Positions 19,673 to 28,583 of a stretch of 28,583 bases of DNA are shown piece by piece; position 1 is the first letter of the stretch, and the number at the start of each line of letters is the position of its first letter. The stretch comes from Microbotryomycetes sp. JL201. Taxonomy: Eukaryota > Basidiomycota > Microbotryomycetes. The position numbers and the translations under genes were made by a program. The notes under the pieces are model-generated. The model made no database searches and was not told the DNA's origin. It saw only the letters and a program-made list of their open reading frames with translations. Location of the stretch: NCBI GenBank assembly GCA_033819885.1, contig JAQYUZ010000076.1, positions 1 through 28,583 on the forward strand, read 5' to 3'.

Positions 19673-22600
19673 TCACGCGGGGAAAGACCTGCCGCGAACT
19701 TGGGGGTAAGACTCCTTGCGCATCGACAGTTTCGTCGTTTCGATTGATTTCCAGTGTTCGCTTAACGTCCTGTGAGTGAATCCCAAGCCGTTAGCCAAAC
19801 CAAAAAAAAAGAAAAAAAAAATCCACAAAATTTGAGAACGGCATCTGACCTCATGCGATTCAATGCAATGATCGAGAGAGCGACGGCTTTAAATGTTCGT
19901 CGTCGTCCGCCACGCTTTGTCGTCCTCGTCTGCTTTGTGTCAGACTCAAAGCTCGCCAGACCAAGTTGTTTCGAAACGAGGTCGAGTCTGCAACGCAATC
20001 AACCCACCTCAGCATCATTCGTTCCGAGCGAAAGTGTGCGCGATTAGAACATCACTTACGCAGATTGCTTGTCTTGCAATGTGGCTTGCAAGAAGCCCTT
20101 CTGAAACGACAAGTCGCTCCTAAATGACGCCTCGCGTTCGACTCTTTGCTTAAAGTACTTGACCAAACTCAACAAGCCCTTTGACTCTGCTGAGTGTCGC
20201 TCCTTCAGGTCAATCATGATGGTCGAGTCGCTGCAGTAAAGGCAAGCAGTCAGACGCGAGCGGAAAAATCTATCGGTTGAAAACGAACGTCGAGCAAGTG
20301 TGCTTCGTCACTTTGTCCTCGTACACATTCAGCTTGCGTTTGGTCGCTCGTAGCTCGTCCCTGAGCTTTCCGATTTCGACCGACATCTCGCCTTTTTGGG
20401 TTTCAGTGTTGGACTCTTGCCGGGCGGCAGCAAAATCGGCGGACAGGCCGGAGCTATCGTGCCTGACTCGTTGCAAGTGCGCCTGCAGTTCTGCGATTGA
20501 CTTTGAAATCTTGTCCCGGTGACTCTTCGCAATGACTGTGTTTGTCGCCAGATCATTGCGAAGTCGAGCAGCCAATCTCAGGTTGTCGTCCAGCTGTAAT
20601 CTGATGTCATCCAAGACAGATCCTGAAGCCCCCAAGCCAGTCATGACGGTGTGAACACGCTTTGAATCGATACATCAGCTTCGCTTTCGTCAAATTCTGT
20701 TTCTTCCGGCTCACCGTTTCAGCAGAAGCCAGATTCTGCAACAGTTCGGCCCGTTCAGACACGAGATCGTCTCTTTCGGCGCGTAGCCTGATAGACTCGT
20801 CGCGCGAAGCCGCTTTCGAGAGGTCGACCTTGACGAGCCGCAAATCCTGACAGTGCGACCGGTTTAGCATGTGCTCAAGAACATCAACGCCGCCAGCTCA
20901 CGCTCTCGGCTGAAGCAAGCCTGCTTCGAACGGAAGCTTCCGCTTGTATTGCGGAGGCTTTCTCGTCTGCAAGCGTTTGCAGACGACAGCGCTTGTCCCG
21001 CAGATCCGTCTCGAGATCGACCAAAGCGCCGCGGGCGAGACCGAATTGCTGTTTTATTCGTCAGCACTCTGCAAGGAGGCACACCTGGTCATCTCCTGAC
21101 GGTACCTTTTCAACGGCGGCAATCGACTCGGACACGAGATCGACACGCCTTTCCGACGGCCAAGATTGAATGCGCTCGCTCAAGGTACGAAGAGCTTCCT
21201 TCAAGGCAGCAAGTGATGCAGTACTGGTAGTCGACAATTAGAAAAACATCATAGTTGCGCACATGGAGTCTCGCGCGCACCTGAGCTCGCCATCTGTCAG
21301 GTCGTCTACGCGTAACCTCACGACCTTGTTGGCGTCAAAGATAGCGGCGCATGCCGGGCAGCTCAGGTTTGTCAACTTCGTCTTTGCTTTCTGTAAAACT
21401 CCCGATCGACCGAGCAACCTGTCGAGTTCTGCTTCCAATCTTGCAATCTTGGCTTTCGCATCCGACAATTGTCGAACGAGCGACACGGTGCCGGATCCAG
21501 CTTGTTCGAGTTTGATAAGCTTATCGTCAACACTATTGTTTGCGGAATTAAGTTGCTCGATAAGGCGTTCCTTTTCTAGCTCGAGTTCTTCGATCTGAGC
21601 GAGCAATGGCTGGATGGTCGTGTCGCCAGATGCAGGCGTCCATGCTGTCATCTGGATACAGACATTCGTCAGACCTATGAAAGACATATAGGCGCAATGC
21701 TCACATTGCTGAGGAATTGGCCAGGCGTTTTCGGCGTCTTGAGTCCGAGGATTGATCGGAAGAGCAATGACTTTTCGGGTGTCCTCAGCGGAGACGTCTG
21801 TGACATGGATTGCTGCTTCAGTTGGGTGACGCGGCTTTCGAGCTCGGTTCTGTGCGACTCGAGCGCCTGAATTTGCAAGTCTTGAGCTTTGACTAGATCT
21901 GTTGCAGAGTCGCGACGGACGAGCTCGTCCTTAAGACGTATGACGTCCTTCTGTGCATGATCGAGCTCATCCTCGAGAGATTGTATAATGGCGTCCTTGT
22001 CTGCATTGAAAGCCTCGTTGGCAAGCGGCGACTTTGCCTTTGTCAAGCTCAACTGTGAGATCTGTGCTTTAAGCGAAGAGACGGCGTGCTTCTCTGCCGC
22101 AAGTTGCTGTCGAAGAGACTGGAGCTCCTCCTCAGCCTGCACGAGCTGTCGAGCTGACTCATCAAGCGCCTCTTCTGTCTGCTTGAGGTTGTCTGCGTGC
22201 TCGACGTTGAATTGACGAGCTTGCTCCTCGCGCTGCTCTGCAATCTGCACCCTGCTTTCAAGCTGAGACACGAGAGCCTGTAGTTCCGAGACTTGTCGCC
22301 CAGATATACGTGCTTGCTCGTCGCCATCGCTGTCCACGTTCGAGTCCTCCCTCGTTCGTTTGAGCTGGTCTCTTTCGGCCGTCACCGCCTCGAGCTCCCG
22401 CTCAAGCTTCGTCAACATTGTGCGCGTCTCTTCAAGCTTTGCCGACTCAGCCTGCCAATAAGCCTCGTCCGCTTGTCTTTTGGCTTCAATCTCTTTGCGT
22501 GCTTGTTCGACACCTTGCTCTTGCTCCTCCATGACACGACAGAGCTCCTCTTCGAGCCTTTGCATCTTGTCTGCGAATTCACCTTCCTGCTCGTCGACAT

Positions 22601-24263
22601 GCTTGCGCGCATTCTCTAGCTCTCTGTCCTTGTCTTCCAAGTCGACCAACAGCTCGTCCACTCGACTCGTCAGCTGCGCCACCTTTTCGTGCATGGCTCG
22701 CTTGGCAGTATCAGCTTCGGAACGAGCGTGGTCTAATTCGGCTCGCAATTGTTGCAGCGCGGCCGGATCGTCGCGGCTTTGCTCCATTCGACTGCTGGCG
22801 AGGCTCTCCTCGCGCAGCCTACCGACTTCTTGTCGACTTTCGTCGAGCTCTTTGCTGAGCGTCTTGTTCTCATCACTTAGATGAGTATTGAGCTGGTGCA
22901 GATAGGCGTTCAATTTTGCGCCGTTAAATCTAGCTCCTGTAGCCGGACGCGTGTCGGGATCAGCGCCTTCGACAGCCGTCGGCAAAGACGTGTTGGCTCG
23001 ACGGGAGCCGACGCCTCGAGCGTGCAGGTTGGTCAGATCGGATGACGAATTTGAGGTCGCGGTGACGTCCTCCTGCGCATCTGATTCGTCCGTCTGTGCG
23101 ATCTGGCCAGGTTTCGGCGTGTCCACAAGTTGCGGGCCCAGGGGACGGCGCGGATGAGGCGTCCCGCGCACCATGCGCAACTTGGCTGTCGATCGTAGAG
23201 TCGTCAGGACATGATTGGCGCGTCGCTGCGCTTCGGGAGAAGCTAGCTTGAGCGTCGCAGGCGGAGTCAAGTCGAGCGAGACCTGGGCCGTTTGCGGAGC
23301 AGGAGTGGCAAAAGTGTGCGATTCGAAGTCGCTGTGGGAGGCATGAGGCGTTGACAGTGACGGAAACGAGTCTGAAGGTGCCGGAGATTGATGCCTGCCG
23401 ACTTCTGGTGTTGGCAATGTGAGATCCTGGTTGTTGACATCTCGTTGGCGTAGAGGCGTTTGCGCAGGATGTGCTTTCAACGGTTCTGGATCGCGCTGCG
23501 CGTCCGTGCCCGCTGAAGCCGATATTCTGCCGGCCTTGCGCCTGACAGAAATGTTTGCTGAAGCTGCCGAAAGTCGCCTCGCTCTGGCCGATTCGGGTAC
23601 GTCCAGCTGTCGAGCATGTTGAGACTGTGTACGACGTCTCTGGTCGCTCTCGGTGCCGCTGCCGCCGCTGAGGACTACCATATCCTCGTCGTCTTCCTCG
23701 TCGTCGCTGGTGACGGTGGCGTTCGGCGCCGAGTCATCGCGACTGAACTCGTCATCAAGAATGCTTGGTAGGTGCAAACTCATGCGAGAGTGTTGTGTGC
23801 TCGTCGCGTCCCGATCAAGGAAGGGTCTATCGTCTGTGCGTTGCTGCAAGCGTGCATGTTGACTGACTCTTACGGTCGCCTCGCTTGACGTTGTCGTGCG
23901 CTGCGTCATGGCCGTCATTGGCATCGCTGTCCGGTCAGAGAGCGTACCAAATGATGCAGGAGTTGACGTAAATGGCGTGTCTGCGTGCCTGTTGCTGTGG
24001 TCGGGTGCGCTTGGTACGTTGTTGTTGTTGTTGTTATTGGCTCGGGGCGTGTCTGTCGCCACCCGAGGCGATAGCAGGCGCGACATGCCGCCAGACTGAT
24101 ATCTCTGCTGCTGCTGTGGGGATTCTGGCAGCGTGTACTCGTTGTCAGACATCGTCGGCAGCTCTGGCAAGTCCGGTAAACTCTCGTCCTCGAGCGCGTC
24201 CAGGCGGCGCATGACGCGCGACGGCGTCTCGACGACGAGCAAATCCACTGCATCACAAATCAT
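19673..24263 (-). CDS. PCP1: Pericentrin/Pcp1-like spindle pole protein with PACT domain
   Basis: Nine minus-strand exons (24263-21705, 21651-21281, 21223-21106, 21048-20902, 20846-20715, 20659-20325, 20230-20060, 19987-19850, 19769-19673) give about 1355 residues. The first 440 or so are Ser/Thr/Pro-rich and disordered, with a run of seven Asn. From about 450 on, heptad-like Glu/Leu/Gln-rich coiled coil dominates. A CPAC motif follows in exon 2. The last four exons rebuild a PACT domain: LKERHSAESKG, VKYFKQRVEREASFRSDLSF, QKGFLQATL, FKAVALSIIALNRMR and TLSEHW. PACT anchors pericentrin, AKAP450 and Pcp1 to calmodulin at centrosomes or spindle pole bodies, where they recruit gamma-tubulin complexes. 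I see no clear CM1 motif by eye. The start could instead be the Met 16 codons later (MRRLDALEDE). The exon 6 donor (GTACGA) was chosen by frame. Confidence 0.85.
19801..19820 (-). other. Long polypyrimidine tract in last pericentrin-like intron
   Basis: Two runs of nine to ten A on the plus strand read as T runs inside the last intron (19849-19770) of the minus-strand gene. They lie upstream of a CTAAC branch site and a CACAG acceptor. Other introns here lack such a tract. It probably assists splicing and is prone to sequencing and replication slippage. Confidence 0.6.
24018..24038 (-). repeat. Asn-coding trinucleotide repeat
   Basis: A (GTT)n tract on the plus strand reads on the minus strand as one AAT and six AAC codons, a run of seven Asn in the disordered N-terminal region of the pericentrin-like protein. 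It is an in-frame microsatellite and likely to vary in length between strains. Confidence 0.8.
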
Positions 24264-24707
24264 TCCGTCAGATCCTGGGCAGTCACAGCCGCGCCACGTC
24301 GTCTCACTTGCTGCTGTCGCTCGTCGCGGTCAACTTGCGCAGGTCAAAAGCTAAGAGCGACCGCTGCTGCGGATGCTTCAGCCGGTGCACAGCATCTCAC
24401 ACAAGAAGCACATCGTTACACGAATTAGATTGAACTTGCTCAAGGGAGCAGTTTTGCGACAATGCATCCTCTATACCTGACACAGGGGGGAACGGCAAGG
24501 ACGATCACTCTGTGGCAGGTTCGGTGACAAAGCTGGGAAACAGTGAACGTTTCTAGATTGTGAGTTGGGTGTGACACATTTCGGCCAAAGCCTTGTGCTG
24601 TCTCTGCAAGATAAGAAATTACTTTCTAGGCTGGACGTCTTGGCTTCGCGAACTCGCGCTCCACCGATTTCGTGCTTTGTGTTCGCGGCCTAGATTGGAC
24701 CGGGGTC
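24264..24707. promoter_or_regulatory. Divergent promoter region, pericentrin-like and Clr2-like genes
   Basis: The 444 nt between the two start codons must drive both genes. No ORF with a recognisable domain, tRNA or repeat is visible. The pericentrin-like leader may contain an intron, since a GATGCAG acceptor-like sequence lies 14 nt after the called start; this leaves that start uncertain. Confidence 0.5.
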
Positions 24708-27700
24708 ATGCCCGCGCACCAGCAACATGACCATCGGACAATGTGGTCCACCGTCCCCTTTCCCAACTGCCAAAAGGACCGGCCGAACGTGATCCGGCTC
24801 GAGCGCTCGTTCGGGGACGGGCAGCGGACGAGGTGGCCCGCGCAGGACAAGGACATGACGCTCCTGCCGCTCACGCACGACAAGCACGTACTCTGGCGCA
24901 AGACGGCCGGAGACTGGCTAGCACGCGACCTTGGCCTGTACGATGGTCAGTCTTCGCACTCCCCACCTCTCGCAATTTCGGCCAGGGGCGCTTGCATCGC
25001 ACCGCGCGCACTGCTCGCTCCGCAGGGCCACCCAAAGATATGACACGGCGGCTCATATCGCCCGGCCGGGGCAGGGCACGTGCTCGCAGCTTTCGCATAA
25101 TGTACATGTCAATCTCGAGGTCTCGCGCTGACTGTTGCTCTCTGCTCATCACTCCCTCCTCGTGTTGCGGCACTGCTGTCGACGTCCCTCTTTCTGTGGT
25201 GTGGTGCCCACATGGACCCGGTTCCTGCAAAATCCCCTCCCGGCGCCGCCGATCATCCGATTCTGCCGCCGCGTCTTGGCCTGGCCCAACGCCGGCGCGC
25301 CATATTGCACATCCCCAATCACGGCGCAAATGCCCTGCACCTCACGGCCAACTTGATAATTGATCGCGTTTAATGCATTCACTCGACGTGACGTCTGCTC
25401 TTCGCAATGGAACGTCTCGCCCTTCGATCCTGGGGCACCGCGTCTTCCGCAATTTCCTGCCCAACTGCGCGCGGCACCAATCGGCGCCGTGCCCGCAACG
25501 CGCCCGTCCGCCTGCGCATTCCCAATACTCGGACAATGACTCGTCCAAATCGTGACCATATATGACATCGATCATTTTCCCCCATTTCGTATTGACCCCA
25601 CACAGAGCACGTCGCACCGTACTGGATTTTGGAAGACTTGCCGCGCGACTACGGGCTCTTCGAACAGGTCACGCACCCGAAAGCCGAGCGGTCAAGCACT
25701 GGGAAAATCCGGCTCGACCGCTTCATTTTTGGTGAGCTTGAAACGGTTTTCGAATGTTTCCCAGCCCATGACCGACTTCTCTGGCCATTCTGACTAATAG
25801 GACACGACGGCCGGAAAATCCGATCAGCAATCTCGCTCGGCAAACATATCAGCTGGGCACTGCATGGCTCAGTCGGCCCATGTACATGCGACGGCTGCAA
25901 AGTCGTGACCAAGCCGTCAGCATCAGGGTCGAACGTGCCGTCGGCGACCGCTTCGCCACGTCGCACGAGTCCAGCTCCAAGCGTCGGCATTCAATTCTTG
26001 GGCTCGCCTCTGGCCACCGAGAGCGCGAACAACCCGGTCGTCAAAGCACAGGTGGCAGGTGATGCTGCTGCTCCAGTGAAGGCGGGCCCAGCCGTCGAAG
26101 CCACGGAGCCACCGTCCGGCGACTCGAAGTCGCGCAAGAAACGAGCCCGCAGCAGCGACGACGAGGATGGTCGATCAGACTCGCAACTTGCAGCCGCTAC
26201 GCCGGCAGTCCCGCCCGTACAGGCTGTAAGCACGGCGAAGAAGGGCCGACCACGCACCAGCTCGAACGCTACCGACCCGAAAAGTCTGTTGCCGGTCATT
26301 CGCCGGGCGAAAGCAGCTAGCAGGAGGGGATGGGACTATGACAGCGATGACTGCGGTAGCAGTCTCGGACTCTCGGGAATGGAGGACCAGGACGACGGCA
26401 ACGCGTCGGACGCAACTGTCGTACAGAGACACTCTGCGCGAGATGTTTTGCAGCCTGCTGCCGAACGGACTGACGCCAAGATCAAGTCTACAAGTCCCAC
26501 GAGTTCTATACTATACTTGCCTCAAGACCCGTCCGCACGACAGCGCGTTGACTTGGCAGAGCCGTGCTGGCGTAGAGCGGGCGAACTTGTATGGTGCCGG
26601 ATGCCCCAAAACTTTGCCAGCATCGACCATACTCTCCATCGACGATTGACACACTGGCCGGGAATCGTCAGCTCGCGAAATGATAGCACTGCGGTGCCAA
26701 CGTACAACGTATGCCTTTTGGCCATTTCGCAGCAAGACGTATTGCTCCAAGTCCATGCAGATGACGTTCTGCCATGGCTTGGCTTTGTACCTCATGAGCT
26801 TTCACAGTACGAGGTCACACAGGCCGTTCAGGCTGCACAAGCGCGCTTTGGAACCGCCTTGTCGAAGCGAGTTGCACTGGCCGACGTAGCAACGAGCGGG
26901 TCGCTGGTCTTGCGAGCGATTTGGTACGCTGCTTGCGAGGCCGGCCGGCAGCTCTCGTCGATTCACGTCCTCAGGTGAGCTAATTGTGGCCCATTGAAGC
27001 AAACTTTCTGACCTCGCTCTCGCCTGTGGCAGCCCGCCAAGAATTAGCAACGGAGCACACCTGAGCCCTGCCACTCAGCCAAAAGACTCGCCCATCCGCG
27101 CACTCTATGTTCCAAGGTCCAACATGCGGACAATGTCATACGGCTACGTGTTTCTCGGACCTGAGCTGATTCACGCGGGAGATTTTGTACGACTCGCGTC
27201 AAGAGTTGACCTGCCCGCCGCCGTGTCAGAGCTCGTTACCAATAAGAGTCCGTGGACCGTGCACACGTCGCTCATCTTGCACGTTGCGCTGTTTATCAAG
27301 CAAGTGGGCAGAGGCTCGATTCCGCTAGTCCGCGGCAAGATATACGAAATGGTTTCGTGCGGCATTCGCAGTCCAGAATCGGTGCACGAGGGCGATTCAT
27401 CGGCAGAAGACGAAGGGACGCCTCCGCTCTACAAATCTGGCCCCAGCTTGCCCGCCGCTTACCCTGGACATAGAATGCGCTGCCTGACTCCTGGCTCAAA
27501 CTTGTTTGTCGATCTGTCACTTGACCAAATTGCCGGCCGATACTACCCGCTGGCTCACTCGCTTCAGGCTGATCTCGGCCTCGTTGACGAGATTGTCGAG
27601 AGAGCCCGAATGACAGGTTTGGCGGGCGAGAGCGGTTCGAGGCCGATTTCTTTGTTGCTAGGCGGTCTTGTTACTGGAGCTGGCGTGCCAAAAATCAATG

Positions 27701-28393
27701 TCAGGCAGCGGCTGTTTTCTTTCATCGCGATGGGACTAACAAATGTTCCGTGTTCAGGCTCCTGACACTTTGGCTGTGATCGACTCTAATGGGCGGGGTC
27801 TACCGCAAGACGAAGAGCGGATGATGGAGCTGGAACTGCGTGAGCGGATCCGCATAGCTGATGAACAGGGACTGGTGCGCACAATCTTCTTCACACGCCG
27901 CACTGCCAAATCTGACCACGATCCTACTCAGATCGCAGCAGGCCTCCTCGCTACTCCCGAGGACGAAATCACTCTGTCTAAACCTTCAGAAATTCGCACG
28001 AGGTCGCCCCCATCGCTGCCTTTGCCAGGTGGGCTGCCTTATTCGCAAGCCCAACCTCCGCCTTTCCTACCGCACGGCATTCCAGCATACCCAAGTCCAC
28101 TCACGCCGGGTCAGTTACATTGGTCACCGCTGCCATCGTACAAAGCAGAGCATCACTCGACCTCTCAAATCATGCATGCCAACATGTATCCGTTCCCATA
28201 TGTTGCCACTGTTGGCTCTCTTCCCGCCGTTCCGCCACCGCCACCTGCTCATATGCTTCCCCCGCCCATGATGTCTCCCAGCAACGGACAAGCAACGCAG
28301 TCTGTGGTTGGTTCTGTTCATCCTGCACAGCAGGTAAAGCACGCTTCAGGTGGACCTCCCCTGCCGACAGTCGTCGTCAAAGCATGGGCCTGA
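24708..28393 (+). CDS. clr2: Clr2-like transcription-silencing protein
   Basis: Five exons (24708-24945, 25606-25731, 25801-26974, 27033-27699, 27758-28393) give 946 residues. The N-terminal part has WRKTAGDWLARDLGLYDEHV leading into YWILEDLPRDYGLFEQVTH, FIFGHDGRKIRS, LGKHISWAL and CTCDGC, which is the Clr2 transcription-silencing domain with its Cys cluster. A basic, Ser/Ala-rich linker with KSRKKRARSSDDEDGR (likely nuclear signal) follows. The C-terminal Clr2 domain shows AGELVWCRMP, HWPGIVSSRND, DDVLPWLGF and YVFLGPELIHAGDFVRL. A Pro-rich tail ends the protein. In fission yeast Clr2 is a subunit of the SHREC histone deacetylase/remodeller complex at heterochromatin. Intron 1 is 660 nt, far longer than any other here. 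Two donors begin GTCAG. Confidence 0.85.
24946..25605 (+). other. Exceptionally long first intron of the Clr2-like gene
   Basis: This 660-nt interval has a GTCAGT donor, an acceptor ACACAG and a TTGAC-type branch sequence shortly before it. Joining its flanks keeps frame and gives a continuous Clr2 domain, so no exon is missing on protein grounds. The content is GC-rich with many stops in the gene frame. An antisense open frame (25329-24871) spans part of it but shows no known domain. Confidence 0.65.
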
Positions 28394-28583
28394 CCATGAC
28401 CACTCCAAATCCATCGTCTCTGTTTCTAGTAGATATACGCAAGCCTTGACTTTGTATCTCTTACACTGTTGTACAGTGGACGCCATTTTTTCCTTCGTAG
28501 CGTCTCCCTAGACGCTGTTCTGCCCTTTGATGTTTTTTTTTTTTGACTTGACTTTGTATGTTCGTATTCCAAAGCCTGAATCC
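28394..28583 (+). other. 3' flank of Clr2-like gene
   Basis: 190 nt follow the stop codon to the window edge. A run of twelve T at 28533-28544 is present. T-rich and GTTGTA-like stretches fit a 3' UTR and polyadenylation region. No further gene is seen before the edge. Confidence 0.45.

Noticed and set aside
22480-22884. Serine-rich 134-residue plus-strand frame
   Set aside because: It mirrors the Glu/Gln/Leu-rich coiled coil of the pericentrin-like gene on the other strand.
19673-24263. Myosin- or golgin-like coiled-coil protein
   Set aside because: The coiled coil alone would permit this, but the joined C-terminal exons give a PACT domain, which points to a spindle-pole anchor.
24871-25329. 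Antisense frame within the long Clr2-like intron
   Set aside because: Arg/Gly/Ala-rich with no motif; open frames of this length are expected in GC-rich sequence.
1-28583. Mobile elements, retroelements or viral remnants
   Set aside because: No transposase, integrase or reverse transcriptase motif, no long terminal repeats and no target-site duplications were seen in any frame.

Overview
The window looks like intron-dense nuclear DNA of a fungus, most likely a basidiomycete. It carries thirteen protein-coding genes that can be resolved by eye, with 64 introns that keep frame across every join I checked. Most introns are about 50-140 nt, and many have a CTRAY-type branch site just upstream of the acceptor. 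Gene content is fungal: a pericentrin-like spindle-pole protein with a PACT domain, a Clr2-type silencing protein, Get5 and Cue3. The genus is not determinable from what I can see. I see no transposon, retroelement, viral remnant, CRISPR array, tRNA or rRNA.

Layout, left to right: isochorismatase-family hydrolase (-), complex I assembly factor NDUFAF2-like (-), Get5 (-), zinc-less MDR oxidoreductase (+), secreted type-B carboxylesterase/lipase (+), RNA polymerase subunit Rpb10 (-), cytosolic prolyl-tRNA synthetase with editing-like domain (+), Cue3/ASCC2 (-), PIN-like (auxin efflux family) transporter (+), Pol II subunit Rpb11 (-), ribosomal protein uL15 (+), pericentrin/Pcp1-like protein (-), Clr2-like protein (+). 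Divergent pairs share short promoter regions (Get5/MDR, Rpb10/ProRS, Cue3/PIN-like, Rpb11/uL15, Pcp1/Clr2). Convergent pairs meet with about 110-380 nt between stop codons.

Functionally this is mostly a housekeeping region: transcription (Rpb10, Rpb11), translation and ribosome quality control (ProRS, uL15, Cue3), tail-anchored protein insertion (Get5), mitochondrial complex I assembly, microtubule organisation and heterochromatin silencing. There is no operon or biosynthetic cluster logic.

The unusual content is in gene architecture. Rpb10 needs a 6-nt internal microexon to restore its conserved His-Tyr-Asn-Pro. The PIN-like gene has 13-nt and 24-nt exons. ProRS has a 19-nt exon and a last coding exon of only 5 nt. 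Two introns use GC-AG ends, and nine introns start GTCAG, with C at the normally purine +3 position. ProRS also has an in-frame, basic, presequence-like extension running back over the Rpb10 start codon, and the Clr2-like gene has one exceptional 660-nt intron.
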